Source of the DNA: CALROG01 sp943369755
GTDB taxonomy: Bacteria > Pseudomonadota > Gammaproteobacteria > Burkholderiales > Burkholderiaceae_C
Assembly (NCBI GenBank): GCA_943369755.1
Contig: CALROG020000030.1
Span: 1 to 52,272, forward strand
Length of the DNA stretch: 52,272 nt
Direction: 5' to 3'
The notes under the pieces were generated by a model. That model searched no databases, was not told where the DNA came from, and was given only the letters and a program-made list of their open reading frames with translations. Below are positions 1-8,457 of the stretch, piece by piece; within the stretch, counting starts at the first letter, position 1, and every line of letters begins with the position of its first letter. Both the position numbers and the translations under genes were made by a program.

Positions 1-187
1 GCTGGCTGCCGCAGGCCTGGCTGGCCGTGGCAAGGGCAGGCAGGGGGCTGCCAATGCCGCTAAGGCGGCTCACAGTGTGGTGGCCGCAGTACTGCGCCTC
101 CTATACTGAACGCCAGAATCGCGTGAGTTTGAGCCGCGCCGACGCGGAAACGGAACGTGCATTGATCTTCGATCGCGAGAAGTTTTC
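1..187 (+). other. Left edge: possible 3' end of an upstream gene
   Basis: No complete gene fits here. Two forward frames are open from the window edge. One ends at a TGA at 107-109 and has codon use typical of the neighbours; its tail is Ala-rich. The other runs to a TGA at 189-191, which would overlap the next start codon as ATGA, a common operon junction, but its first half uses rarer codons (AGG, GGG, CTA). In loci of this type the gene before the adaptor is often another export component, but nothing visible proves that here. A GAGAAG ribosome site at about 176-181 serves the gene at 188. Confidence 0.3.
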
Positions 188-1135
188 ATGAACCGAAGCA
201 TTGGTCGCACCGCCTTGGTGCTGTTGTTTCCCTGGGCCTTGTGTCAGGCCGGCGGTGCGCTGGCTGCGCCGCCTCCCGCCCAGGCGTTGGGTTGCCTGAT
301 CGAGCCGCACCGTGTGGCCGACGTGGGCAGCCCGGTCATTGGCGTCATTGAAGCCCTGCATGCCGAGCGTGGTGACCGCGTGAGCGCAGGGCAGCCGTTG
401 GCCACACTTCGCGCTGATGTGGAGCGTGCCTCTGTTCAGGTGGCGGCCGGGCGCGCGCAGGCAATGGGTGAATACAACGCGGCGCTCAACAATGCCGAGC
501 TGGCCCGCCAGAAACTGGCTCGCGCCAAAGACCTGGCCGACCAACAGTTCATTTCACCCCAGGCGCTGGAGCAGGCGCGGACCGAAGCAGCCGTTTCTGA
601 CAACCGCCTGGCGCAAGCGCGCGAGCAGCGCGACATCCTGGCGCGAGAGGCCGAGCTCAGCCGTGTCCAGCTGGCCCTGCGCACCATCCGAAGCCCCAGC
701 GCCGGCGTGGTGGCTGACCGCTACCTTTCGGTCGGTGAGCGGGTGGAAGAAAAAGCCGTTTTCCGCATTGCCGTGGTGGACCCGCTACGGGTAGAGGTGG
801 TGTTGCCGGCAACGCTGTACGGTACCTTGCGCGTCGGCATGAGCATGAACGTCACCCCAGACTTGCCCGGCGCAGGCGCGCGGGCGGCCAAGGTCGTGCT
901 GGTGGACCGGTTGGTGGACGGTGCCAGCAATACCTTTCGGGTTCGGCTCGCACTGCCCAACGCGAACCTGGCGCTGCCGGCAGGTCTGCGCTGCAAGGCG
1001 GATCTGGGTTCGGCCACAGCGCAGGGGGCGCTCGCCCGCCCCGCGGCGCGGAATGCCCCGGCAACCGGCGATGGCATGTCGTTGCGCATGGAAACCGGGT
1101 TGGCCAACCCGCCCAGGCAAGTTTCCAGGCCCTGA
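188..1135 (+). CDS. Periplasmic adaptor (HlyD / RND membrane-fusion family)
   Basis: A 315-residue secreted adaptor. Residues 1 to about 27 form a signal peptide ending in an Ala-Leu-Ala-Ala type cleavage region. A split biotinyl/lipoyl-like domain follows (…VGSPVIGVIEALHAERGDRVSAGQPLATL at the front and RTIRSPSAGVVADRYLSVGERVEE later). Between the halves, about residues 75-160, is an Ala/Arg/Gln-rich alpha-helical hairpin of coiled-coil type, and then a beta-barrel domain. It lacks a long N-terminal transmembrane anchor and is shorter than typical RND adaptors (about 370-400 aa), so it resembles the short adaptors found beside large exported proteins. Start ATG 188 has GAGAAG five bases upstream. 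Its stop lies 12 bp before the giant surface-protein gene, so it probably helps export or anchor that protein; that role is inference. Confidence 0.85.
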   Translation: MNRSIGRTALVLLFPWALCQAGGALAAPPPAQALGCLIEPHRVADVGSPVIGVIEALHAERGDRVSAGQPLATLRADVERASVQVAAGRAQAMGEYNAALNNAELARQKLARAKDLADQQFISPQALEQARTEAAVSDNRLAQAREQRDILAREAELSRVQLALRTIRSPSAGVVADRYLSVGERVEEKAVFRIAVVDPLRVEVVLPATLYGTLRVGMSMNVTPDLPGAGARAAKVVLVDRLVDGASNTFRVRLALPNANLALPAGLRCKADLGSATAQGALARPAARNAPATGDGMSLRMETGLANPPRQVSRP

Positions 1136-1147
1136 CGGCAGCGTGCG

Positions 1148-4100
1148 ATGACGTGGCTGCGCTCCCTTCGCCAAAGCGTCCCGCCGCATGCCAGGGTGCG
1201 CCCGGTGGCCGAAGCCATGGAGCCGCGCATCCTGTATTCGGCTGATATCGCCGCCGGCTTGATGTTGGGGCAGCAAGCTGGCGCGGCTGAATATCGCATG
1301 CTGAGCTCGGGCGGGGAATACGAGGGCACGCCGCAGGCTGCCGCTGCCCTATCGGACGCGGGCTCGGTTGTTGCGGCTTATGCCAGTGCGGCCCTGAACT
1401 TCGAGGTCAACGCCGGTCAGGCCCGCCAGGGTATTGATTTCCTGGCGCGTGGCAGCGGCTACGACATTGCGCTGGCGGGGGGCAACGCGGCAATTACCCT
1501 TGCGTCGGGCACGCAAGCGCATACGGTGGGGCTGGCACTGGTGGGCGCGAACGCCAACGTGCAGGCCGAGGGCCAGGGACTGCTGGGCGCGCGTAGCAAC
1601 TACCTGTTGGGCAACGACGCCAGCGCCTGGCACACGGGCATTGCCAACTACGAAGCCGTGGCTTACCGCAACGTCTGGGCCGGTGTGGACGTACGCTACT
1701 ACGGCACGCAACGCCAGCTTGAATACGACTTCATCGTGGCACCCGGGGGAAACGCCGCGCAAAACGCCAGTGCGATCCGCCTGCGCTTTGATGGCGTTGC
1801 GTCAGCACGGGTGGACGCGCAGGGCGACCTGGTGCTGGCGCTGGCTGGACGTGACGAAGTCCTGCGCTTCAAGGCGCCGGTAAGCTGGCAGGAGGGCCCC
1901 GGCGGGCGTGAGGCTGTGCACAGCGCTTATGCCATCCATGCCGACGGCACCGTCGGCTTTACGCTGGGCGCGTGGGACTCCTCGCGCGAACTGGTCATTG
2001 ACCCGCTGCTGGACTACGCCAGCTATTTCGGCACGACGGGCACCGAAACCGGCCTGGGCGTGGCGGTGGACTCAGCGGGCTCGGTTTACATCACGGGTCG
2101 CACGACGGCGGCGCTCACCAACCTGATTGGCAACGGCGGCTCGGGCGACATTTTTGTCGCCAAGTACAACGCCAGCCTGACGACGCTGGTGTATTCCACA
2201 CGCATTGGCGGCACCGGCGACGAGCAGGGCAATGCGGTAGCGGTGGATTCGACCGGAGCCGCGTTCGTGACCGGTTGGACGATGTCGAACAACTTCCCGA
2301 CGTCATCCGCTGTCCAGGGCTCGCTTGTGGGGAGCCAGAACGCCGTGGTGTTCCGGCTGAACGCCACAGGTACGGGACTGGCGTTCTCCACGTACTACGG
2401 TGGCAATGCGGTCGCTTCTTCGGGGGTCACCACCGGCCATGCGGTTGCAGTGGACACGACCGGCAACGTGTATGTGGCGGGTCAGGCTGCCAAGGGGTCC
2501 GGCGCAAGCTTGCTCGGCGTGCTGCTGGGAGCCATTGGTGACAACTCGGATGACGCCTTCATCCTCAAGCTCAATTCGGCGGGCGTCCAGCAATATGCCG
2601 CAGCGTACGGTGGGACCGGCACTGACCGCGCCAATGGCATCGCCGTAGACGGTTCGGGCAACGTCTACATCGTGGGGACGACCACTTCAACCGATATAAC
2701 AACGGTCAACCCGGCCAACGCCAGCGCAGGCGGCAATGATGACGGCTTCCTGGCCAAGCTCAACGCTGCGGGCAGCGCGGTGCTTTACTCGACATACATC
2801 GGCTCAAGCGCCGATGACACGGCGTTGGCTGTAGCGCTGGACGCGTCCGGCAAGGTCTATGTGGTGGGTAATACGAGAGTGACGGGCGCCACCGCGTTCA
2901 CGACTACGACCGGCGCGCTGAGTACTTCATCGGCCTTAGGCACGGCGGGCTACCTGCAGGTGTACAACCTGAGCTTGAGCGGCGCGGCGACGCTGGTTTA
3001 CTCCACCTTCCTGCACGGCAGTGCAGTTGGCCGGGTGACGCTGCCCAGCGGCGTCAGCATCGATGGGCTGGGTCGTGCCGTGGTGACGGGGCAGACGACT
3101 GCCAGCGGTTTTCCCACAACGAGCGATGCACACCAGTCCGCCATCGGCGGCAACACGAGCCTGTTCCTCGTCGTCGTCAACCCGGCAGGCGGCGGCACGG
3201 CAGATCTTGTCTGGGGCACCTATTTCGGCACCGACGTGACGGGAGGCGCCTTGGCTGTGCGCGGCGCACAGGCGTATGTGGTGGGCAGCACAGCCACCAG
3301 CGGCCTGGCGACTGCTGGCGTGCACCGCACCGCACCATCAGGCAACGACGCGCTGGTGGCGGGCTTTACGCTGCAGAACGTGGCACCGGTGTTGGCCGGT
3401 GCCAGCAACCTGGCCGGCGTTCTGGAAGATGCAACAGCCCCGGCGGGCACGCTGGTGAGCGATCTGGTTGCAGGGCAGATCACCGATGCCGATGGGGGTG
3501 CACTTCGGGGCATCGCGGTAACGGCAGTGGACAGCACCAACGGCACATGGGCGTACTCCACCAACGGCGGCACCAGTTGGACGGCCATTGGCGCGCCAGC
3601 GAACGCCAGCGCGCTATTGCTGGCGGCCGACGCGATGACGCGGGTGCGCTTTGTGCCCACGGCCAATTTCACCGGTACGGTGGCGGCCGGCCTGACCTTT
3701 CGCGCCTGGGACCGCACCAGTGGCACGGCGGGCGGCACCGCCAATGCCACCACCAATGGTGGAAACACTGCCTTTAGCAGTGCCACTGCGGCTGCGGGCA
3801 TTACCGTGTCTGCTATCAACGACGAACCGGTTCGCACGGGTGGCACCATCGCCAACCTGGTCGCGCTGGAGAACTCGGGCACCACGACGTTAGGGCTTTC
3901 AGGCCTGGCCTACGGCGCTGGGGGCGGCGCCGACGAGAGCGGACAGTCCTTCACCTATACGGTTACGGCTGTGCCTTTGGCCACGTTGGGCGACATCGTG
4001 CTGGCTAACGGCACCACAGTCGTGACGGCGGGCACCACGTACACGCTGAACCAATTGCAGGGCATGCAGTTTCGCGCGGCGGCCAACACGACGGGCGGCC

Positions 4101-7100
4101 CGCAGACCTTCAGCTGGAGCGTCAAGGACAGTGGCGGAACTGCAGACGGCGGTCTGGACACGTTGACCGGCCAGAGTCTGCAGGTCACGATCAGCACGGC
4201 CAACCAGGCACCAGTGCTGGCGGGGGCCAACGCGCTTGGCGCGATCCGGGAAGAGGCCACCACGAACAACGGAACGTTGGTCTCGGCTCTGGTTGCAGGC
4301 CAAATTACAGACGGCAACAGCAACGCCGTGACGGGTGTTGCCGTGACCGCTGTGGACAACACCAACGGCGCATGGCAGTTCACGACTGACGGCGGCACCA
4401 CATGGACAGCGTTTGGCACGCCCAGCAACACGACAGCCCGGCTGCTGGCAACGGATGCGAACACGCGCGTGCGCTTCGTGCCCAACGCCGACTGGGTCGG
4501 TACGGTGACCACCGGCCTGACCTTGCGTGCCTGGGACCGCACCAGTGGCACGGCAGGCAACACGGCCGACACCAGCGCCAACGGGGCCAGCACGGCCTTC
4601 AGCACGGCCACGGCCAGCAGCAGCATCACGGTGACGGCGGTCAACGATGTGCCGGTGCGCACAGGCGGCACGGTAGCCAACCTCAGCGTGCTGGAGAACT
4701 CGGGCACCACAACGCTGGGGCTGTCTGGCCTGGCGTATGGCGCAGGCGGGGGCTCCGACGAAAACGCACAGACCTTTACCTACACGGTCACAGCGGTGCC
4801 AGCCAATACGCTGGGCGACATCGTGCTGGTTGATGGCACCACGGTCGTGACAACGGGCACCACCTATACGCTGAACCAGCTGCAGGGCATGCAATTCCGT
4901 GCGGCGACCAATGTGACGGGTGGTCCGCAGACCTTCAGCTGGAGTGTCAGGGACAGCGGCGGCACGGCAGACGGTGGTCTGGACACACTGACCGGTCAGA
5001 GCCTGCAAGTCACGATCAGTACGACCAACCAGGCACCGGTGCTGGCGGGGGCGAACGCCGTGGACACTATCCTGGAAGGCGCGTCCACCCATGCCGGTAC
5101 GCTGGTGTCCGCGCTGGTTGCCGGCCAGGTCACCGATGGCAACAGCAACGCCCTGCGCGGCATTGCGATCACGGCCACGAACACTGCCAATGGCAGCTGG
5201 CAATACACGACCGATGGCGGCACGCTCTGGACGGTGGTGGGCGCAGTGAGTGACGCATCGGCGCTGCTGCTGGCGGCCGACACCAACACGCGGGTGCGCT
5301 TTGTACCCAACGCAGACTGGAACGGCACCGTGGCCAGCGGGCTCACGTTCCGTGCCTGGGACCGCACCAGCGGCACGGCAGGCAACACGGCCGACACCAG
5401 CACCAACGGTGCCAGCACGGCCTTCAGCACGGCCACGGCCAGCAGCAGCATCACGGTGACGGCGGTCAATGATGTGCCGGTGCGCACAGGCGGCACGGTA
5501 GCCAACCTCAGCGTGCTGGAGAACTCGGGCACCACGACGCTGGGGCTGTCTGGCCTGGCGTATGGCGCAGGCGGGGGCTCCGACGAAAACGCACAGACCT
5601 TTACCTATACGGTCACAGCGGTGCCGGCCAATACGCTGGGCGACATCGTGCTGGTTGATGGCACCACAGTCGTGACAACGGGCACCACCTATACGCTGAA
5701 CCAGCTGCAGGGCATGCAGTTTCGGGCCCTGCCCGGCGCTACCGGCGGGCCACTGGCATTCAGCTGGACAGTGACCGACAGTGGCGGCACGGCGAATGGG
5801 GGTGTTGACACGCTGATCCAGAGCCTGGATATCGCCATCGGCACCACCAACCAGGCACCGGTGCTGGCCGGCGCGGCCAATCTGGGCGGCATCAATGAAG
5901 ATGCGTCGCCCAACAACGGTACGCTGGTGTCAGCCTTGATCGCGGGCCAAATCACGGACGGCAACAGCAACGCTTCGACCGGCATTGCCGTGACCGCAGC
6001 AGACAACACCAACGGCGCCTGGCAGTTCACGACGGACGGCGGCACCACGTGGACGGCGTTTGGCACGCCCAGCAACACCACGGCGCGGCTGCTGGGCGCA
6101 GATGCGAACACGCGGGTGCGCTTTGTGCCTGGCGCAGAATGGAACGGCACCGTGGCCAGCGGGCTCACCTTCCGTGCCTGGGACCGCACCAGCGGGGCCG
6201 TAGGCGGCACGGCCAACACCAGCACCAACGGTGCCAGCACGGCCTTCAGCACGGCCACGGCCAGCAGCAGCATCACGGTCGCGGCGGTCAATGATGTGCC
6301 GGTACGCACAGCCGGCACGGTAGCCAACCTCAGCGTGCTGGAGAACTCGGGCACCACGACGTTGGGCTTGGGCGCGCTGGCCTATGGCAATGGTGGGGGC
6401 ACGGACGAGAACGGCCAGACACTGACATTCACGGTCACGGCCGTGCCGGCGGGGACACTGGGCGACATCGTGCTGGCGAATGGGACAACGGTTGTCACCG
6501 TGGGCACGACGTACACAGTGAACCAGCTGCAGGGCATGCAGTTTCGTGCGGTGGCCAATGTGACGGGTGGCCCGCAGACCTTCAGCTGGAGCGTCAGGGA
6601 CAGTGGCGGCACGGCCAATGGCGGGCAGGACACCTTGAGCCAGAGCCTGCAAGTCACGATCGGCACCACCAACCAGGCGCCGGTGCTGGCCGGCGCGGCC
6701 AATCTGGGCGGCATCAATGAAGATGCGTCGCCCAACAACGGTACGCTGGTGTCAGCCCTGATCGCGGGCCAAATCACGGACGGCAACAGCAGCGCTTCGA
6801 CCGGCATTGCCGTGACCGCAGCAGACAACGCCAACGGCACCTGGCAGTTCACGACGGATGGCGGCACCACGTGGACGGCGTTTGGCACGCCCAGCAACAC
6901 GACGGCGCGGCTGCTGGGCGCAGATGCGAACACGCGGGTGCGCTTTGTGCCTGGCGCAGAATGGAACGGCACCGTGGCCAGCGGGCTCACCTTCCGTGCC
7001 TGGGACCGCACCAGCGGTACGGCAGGAAACACGGCCGACACCAGCACCAACGGTGCCAGCACGGCCTTCAGCACGGCCACGGCCAGCAGCAGCATCACGG

Positions 7101-8455
7101 TCGCGGCGGTCAATGATGTGCCGGTACGCACAGCCGGCACGGTAGCCAACCTCAGCGTGCTGGGGAACTCGGGCACCACGACGTTGGGCTTGGGCGCGCT
7201 GGCCTATGGCAATGGTGGGGGCACGGACGAGAACGGCCAGACACTGACATTCACGGTCACGGCGGTGCCGGCGGGGACGCTGGGCGACATCGTGCTGGCC
7301 AATGGCACAACGGTGGTGACGGCCGGTGCCACTTACACGCTGAACCAGCTGCAGGGCATGCAGTTTCGTGCGGCGACCAGTACGACGGGTGGCTCGCAGA
7401 CCTTTAGCTGGAGCGTCAGGGACAGTGGCGGCACGGCCAATGGCGGGCAGGACAGTGCCACGGGCAGCCTCAGCGTGACCGTGAGCGCAACAACGCCTGC
7501 TCCAGCGCCCGCCCCAGCGCCAGCACCCACACCAGCGCCCACACCTGCACCTACGCCAGTACCCACGCCAGTACCCACGCCAGTACCTACGCCAGTACCT
7601 ACGCCAGTACCTACGCCAGCACCCACGCCAGCACCCACGCCAGCACCGACGTCAGCGCCCGCACCAGCACCCACGTCAGCGCCCGCACCAGAACCCACGT
7701 CCGAGCCCACGCCAGCACCAGCGCCCACGCCAGCACCCACGCCAGCACCCACGCCCGCACCCACGCCCGCACCCACGCCAGCTCCTCCCACACCCAGCCC
7801 CCCGGCGCCGGCAGTTTCGCGAGGGGATGGTGGCTCTGACGGTAATGCAGGAACGGATGGTGTCAGCGCAGACGGCGCGGGTGCCTTGCCAGACGCTACC
7901 CAGCAGCAACTGGCGTCGGCTCTCGGTGTGCCGGCTACGCCCACATTGGCGCTGCGTCCGCAGGTTCCGGCCGACTTTGCAGTGCCGTTGCCGAACCCGG
8001 TGGCGTTGGAGCGGCGCCTGACGGGGCCGCAGGCAGCCCCTGCCGAAGTACCGCTGGAAGCGGCCGACACCGGCATCAGCGGCCAAACACTGCGAGGCGT
8101 GGCAGTGTCGGGCGAGACGCTGCAACGCGCACTGCGCTCGCCAGCGTTTGTGCAGGAAATGGACCGCGTGCGTGAACAGATTCGCACCGATTTCAACCTG
8201 GACCGTACGGTAGCCGTGTCGGCCGCCGGGGTTGGGTTTGGCGCATCGATGATCTATGTGCTGTGGCTTATTCGAGGCGGCGTGCTGATGGGAAGCTATC
8301 TGTCAGCCATGCCCGCCTGGCGTGTGATGGATCCGTTGCCAGTGCTGTCGCAGGCCAATGGTGACGGCAGCGGCGACGGCGGTGATGACGACGATGCAAT
8401 GGGTGACGCCGGCGCCATGCCGGGTGACCCGTTGACCAGCCTTCGGGGCTATTGA
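1148..8455 (+). CDS. Giant LEPR-XLL surface protein with SBBP and cadherin-like repeats
   Basis: A 2435-residue protein. Residues 24-33 (MEPRILYSAD) match the LEPR-XLL N-terminal motif of very large exported proteins. About residues 80-290 resemble DUF7948, ending in the typical LVIDPLLDYASYFG. About 290-740 are SBBP-type beta-propeller repeats (GVAVDSAGSVYITG, AVAVDTTGNVYVAG). Residues 744-2116 are five tandem units of 274-275 residues, starting at nucleotides 3377, 4202, 5027, 5849 and 6671. Each has an NQAPVLAGA opening, an RAWDRTSGTAG core and an SWSV(R/K)DSGGTA end, as in cadherin-like/Ig-like adhesin domains. A Pro/Ala/Thr stalk (about 2117-2220) follows. Near the C-terminus a hydrophobic stretch (about 2353-2385) is followed by a conserved-looking PAWRVMDPLPVL and an Asp/Gly-rich tail. 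It is probably a surface or periplasm-spanning sensor/adhesin. The C-terminal membrane segment and the kinase starting right at its stop suggest signalling. Function is inferred. Confidence 0.85.
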   Translation: MTWLRSLRQSVPPHARVRPVAEAMEPRILYSADIAAGLMLGQQAGAAEYRMLSSGGEYEGTPQAAAALSDAGSVVAAYASAALNFEVNAGQARQGIDFLARGSGYDIALAGGNAAITLASGTQAHTVGLALVGANANVQAEGQGLLGARSNYLLGNDASAWHTGIANYEAVAYRNVWAGVDVRYYGTQRQLEYDFIVAPGGNAAQNASAIRLRFDGVASARVDAQGDLVLALAGRDEVLRFKAPVSWQEGPGGREAVHSAYAIHADGTVGFTLGAWDSSRELVIDPLLDYASYFGTTGTETGLGVAVDSAGSVYITGRTTAALTNLIGNGGSGDIFVAKYNASLTTLVYSTRIGGTGDEQGNAVAVDSTGAAFVTGWTMSNNFPTSSAVQGSLVGSQNAVVFRLNATGTGLAFSTYYGGNAVASSGVTTGHAVAVDTTGNVYVAGQAAKGSGASLLGVLLGAIGDNSDDAFILKLNSAGVQQYAAAYGGTGTDRANGIAVDGSGNVYIVGTTTSTDITTVNPANASAGGNDDGFLAKLNAAGSAVLYSTYIGSSADDTALAVALDASGKVYVVGNTRVTGATAFTTTTGALSTSSALGTAGYLQVYNLSLSGAATLVYSTFLHGSAVGRVTLPSGVSIDGLGRAVVTGQTTASGFPTTSDAHQSAIGGNTSLFLVVVNPAGGGTADLVWGTYFGTDVTGGALAVRGAQAYVVGSTATSGLATAGVHRTAPSGNDALVAGFTLQNVAPVLAGASNLAGVLEDATAPAGTLVSDLVAGQITDADGGALRGIAVTAVDSTNGTWAYSTNGGTSWTAIGAPANASALLLAADAMTRVRFVPTANFTGTVAAGLTFRAWDRTSGTAGGTANATTNGGNTAFSSATAAAGITVSAINDEPVRTGGTIANLVALENSGTTTLGLSGLAYGAGGGADESGQSFTYTVTAVPLATLGDIVLANGTTVVTAGTTYTLNQLQGMQFRAAANTTGGPQTFSWSVKDSGGTADGGLDTLTGQSLQVTISTANQAPVLAGANALGAIREEATTNNGTLVSALVAGQITDGNSNAVTGVAVTAVDNTNGAWQFTTDGGTTWTAFGTPSNTTARLLATDANTRVRFVPNADWVGTVTTGLTLRAWDRTSGTAGNTADTSANGASTAFSTATASSSITVTAVNDVPVRTGGTVANLSVLENSGTTTLGLSGLAYGAGGGSDENAQTFTYTVTAVPANTLGDIVLVDGTTVVTTGTTYTLNQLQGMQFRAATNVTGGPQTFSWSVRDSGGTADGGLDTLTGQSLQVTISTTNQAPVLAGANAVDTILEGASTHAGTLVSALVAGQVTDGNSNALRGIAITATNTANGSWQYTTDGGTLWTVVGAVSDASALLLAADTNTRVRFVPNADWNGTVASGLTFRAWDRTSGTAGNTADTSTNGASTAFSTATASSSITVTAVNDVPVRTGGTVANLSVLENSGTTTLGLSGLAYGAGGGSDENAQTFTYTVTAVPANTLGDIVLVDGTTVVTTGTTYTLNQLQGMQFRALPGATGGPLAFSWTVTDSGGTANGGVDTLIQSLDIAIGTTNQAPVLAGAANLGGINEDASPNNGTLVSALIAGQITDGNSNASTGIAVTAADNTNGAWQFTTDGGTTWTAFGTPSNTTARLLGADANTRVRFVPGAEWNGTVASGLTFRAWDRTSGAVGGTANTSTNGASTAFSTATASSSITVAAVNDVPVRTAGTVANLSVLENSGTTTLGLGALAYGNGGGTDENGQTLTFTVTAVPAGTLGDIVLANGTTVVTVGTTYTVNQLQGMQFRAVANVTGGPQTFSWSVRDSGGTANGGQDTLSQSLQVTIGTTNQAPVLAGAANLGGINEDASPNNGTLVSALIAGQITDGNSSASTGIAVTAADNANGTWQFTTDGGTTWTAFGTPSNTTARLLGADANTRVRFVPGAEWNGTVASGLTFRAWDRTSGTAGNTADTSTNGASTAFSTATASSSITVAAVNDVPVRTAGTVANLSVLGNSGTTTLGLGALAYGNGGGTDENGQTLTFTVTAVPAGTLGDIVLANGTTVVTAGATYTLNQLQGMQFRAATSTTGGSQTFSWSVRDSGGTANGGQDSATGSLSVTVSATTPAPAPAPAPAPTPAPTPAPTPVPTPVPTPVPTPVPTPVPTPAPTPAPTPAPTSAPAPAPTSAPAPEPTSEPTPAPAPTPAPTPAPTPAPTPAPTPAPPTPSPPAPAVSRGDGGSDGNAGTDGVSADGAGALPDATQQQLASALGVPATPTLALRPQVPADFAVPLPNPVALERRLTGPQAAPAEVPLEAADTGISGQTLRGVAVSGETLQRALRSPAFVQEMDRVREQIRTDFNLDRTVAVSAAGVGFGASMIYVLWLIRGGVLMGSYLSAMPAWRVMDPLPVLSQANGDGSGDGGDDDDAMGDAGAMPGDPLTSLRGY
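3377..7490 (+). repeat. Five tandem ~825-bp coding repeats
   Basis: Units begin at 3377, 4202, 5027, 5849 and 6671 (periods 825, 825, 822 and 822 bp), all in frame. Units 4 and 5 are almost identical over most of their length. The second halves of units 2 and 3 are also almost identical, while their first halves differ. Unit 1 is the most diverged. The mosaic suggests recent unequal crossing-over or gene conversion within the gene. Confidence 0.9.
7494..7806 (+). repeat. Pro/Ala/Thr-coding minisatellite-like tract
   Basis: Short tandem units, mostly 6 and 12 bp (for example ACGCCAGTACCC), encode runs of (T/A)PAP and TPVP of about 100 residues. The tract links the last cadherin-like unit to the C-terminal module and likely forms an extended stalk. 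Slippage here would change stalk length in frame, because the units are multiples of three. Confidence 0.9.
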
Positions 8456-8457
8456 GC

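Noticed and set aside
7494..7806. Regular short repeats resembling a CRISPR array
   Set aside because: Units are 6-12 bp, contiguous and in frame within a coding gene, with no unique spacers.
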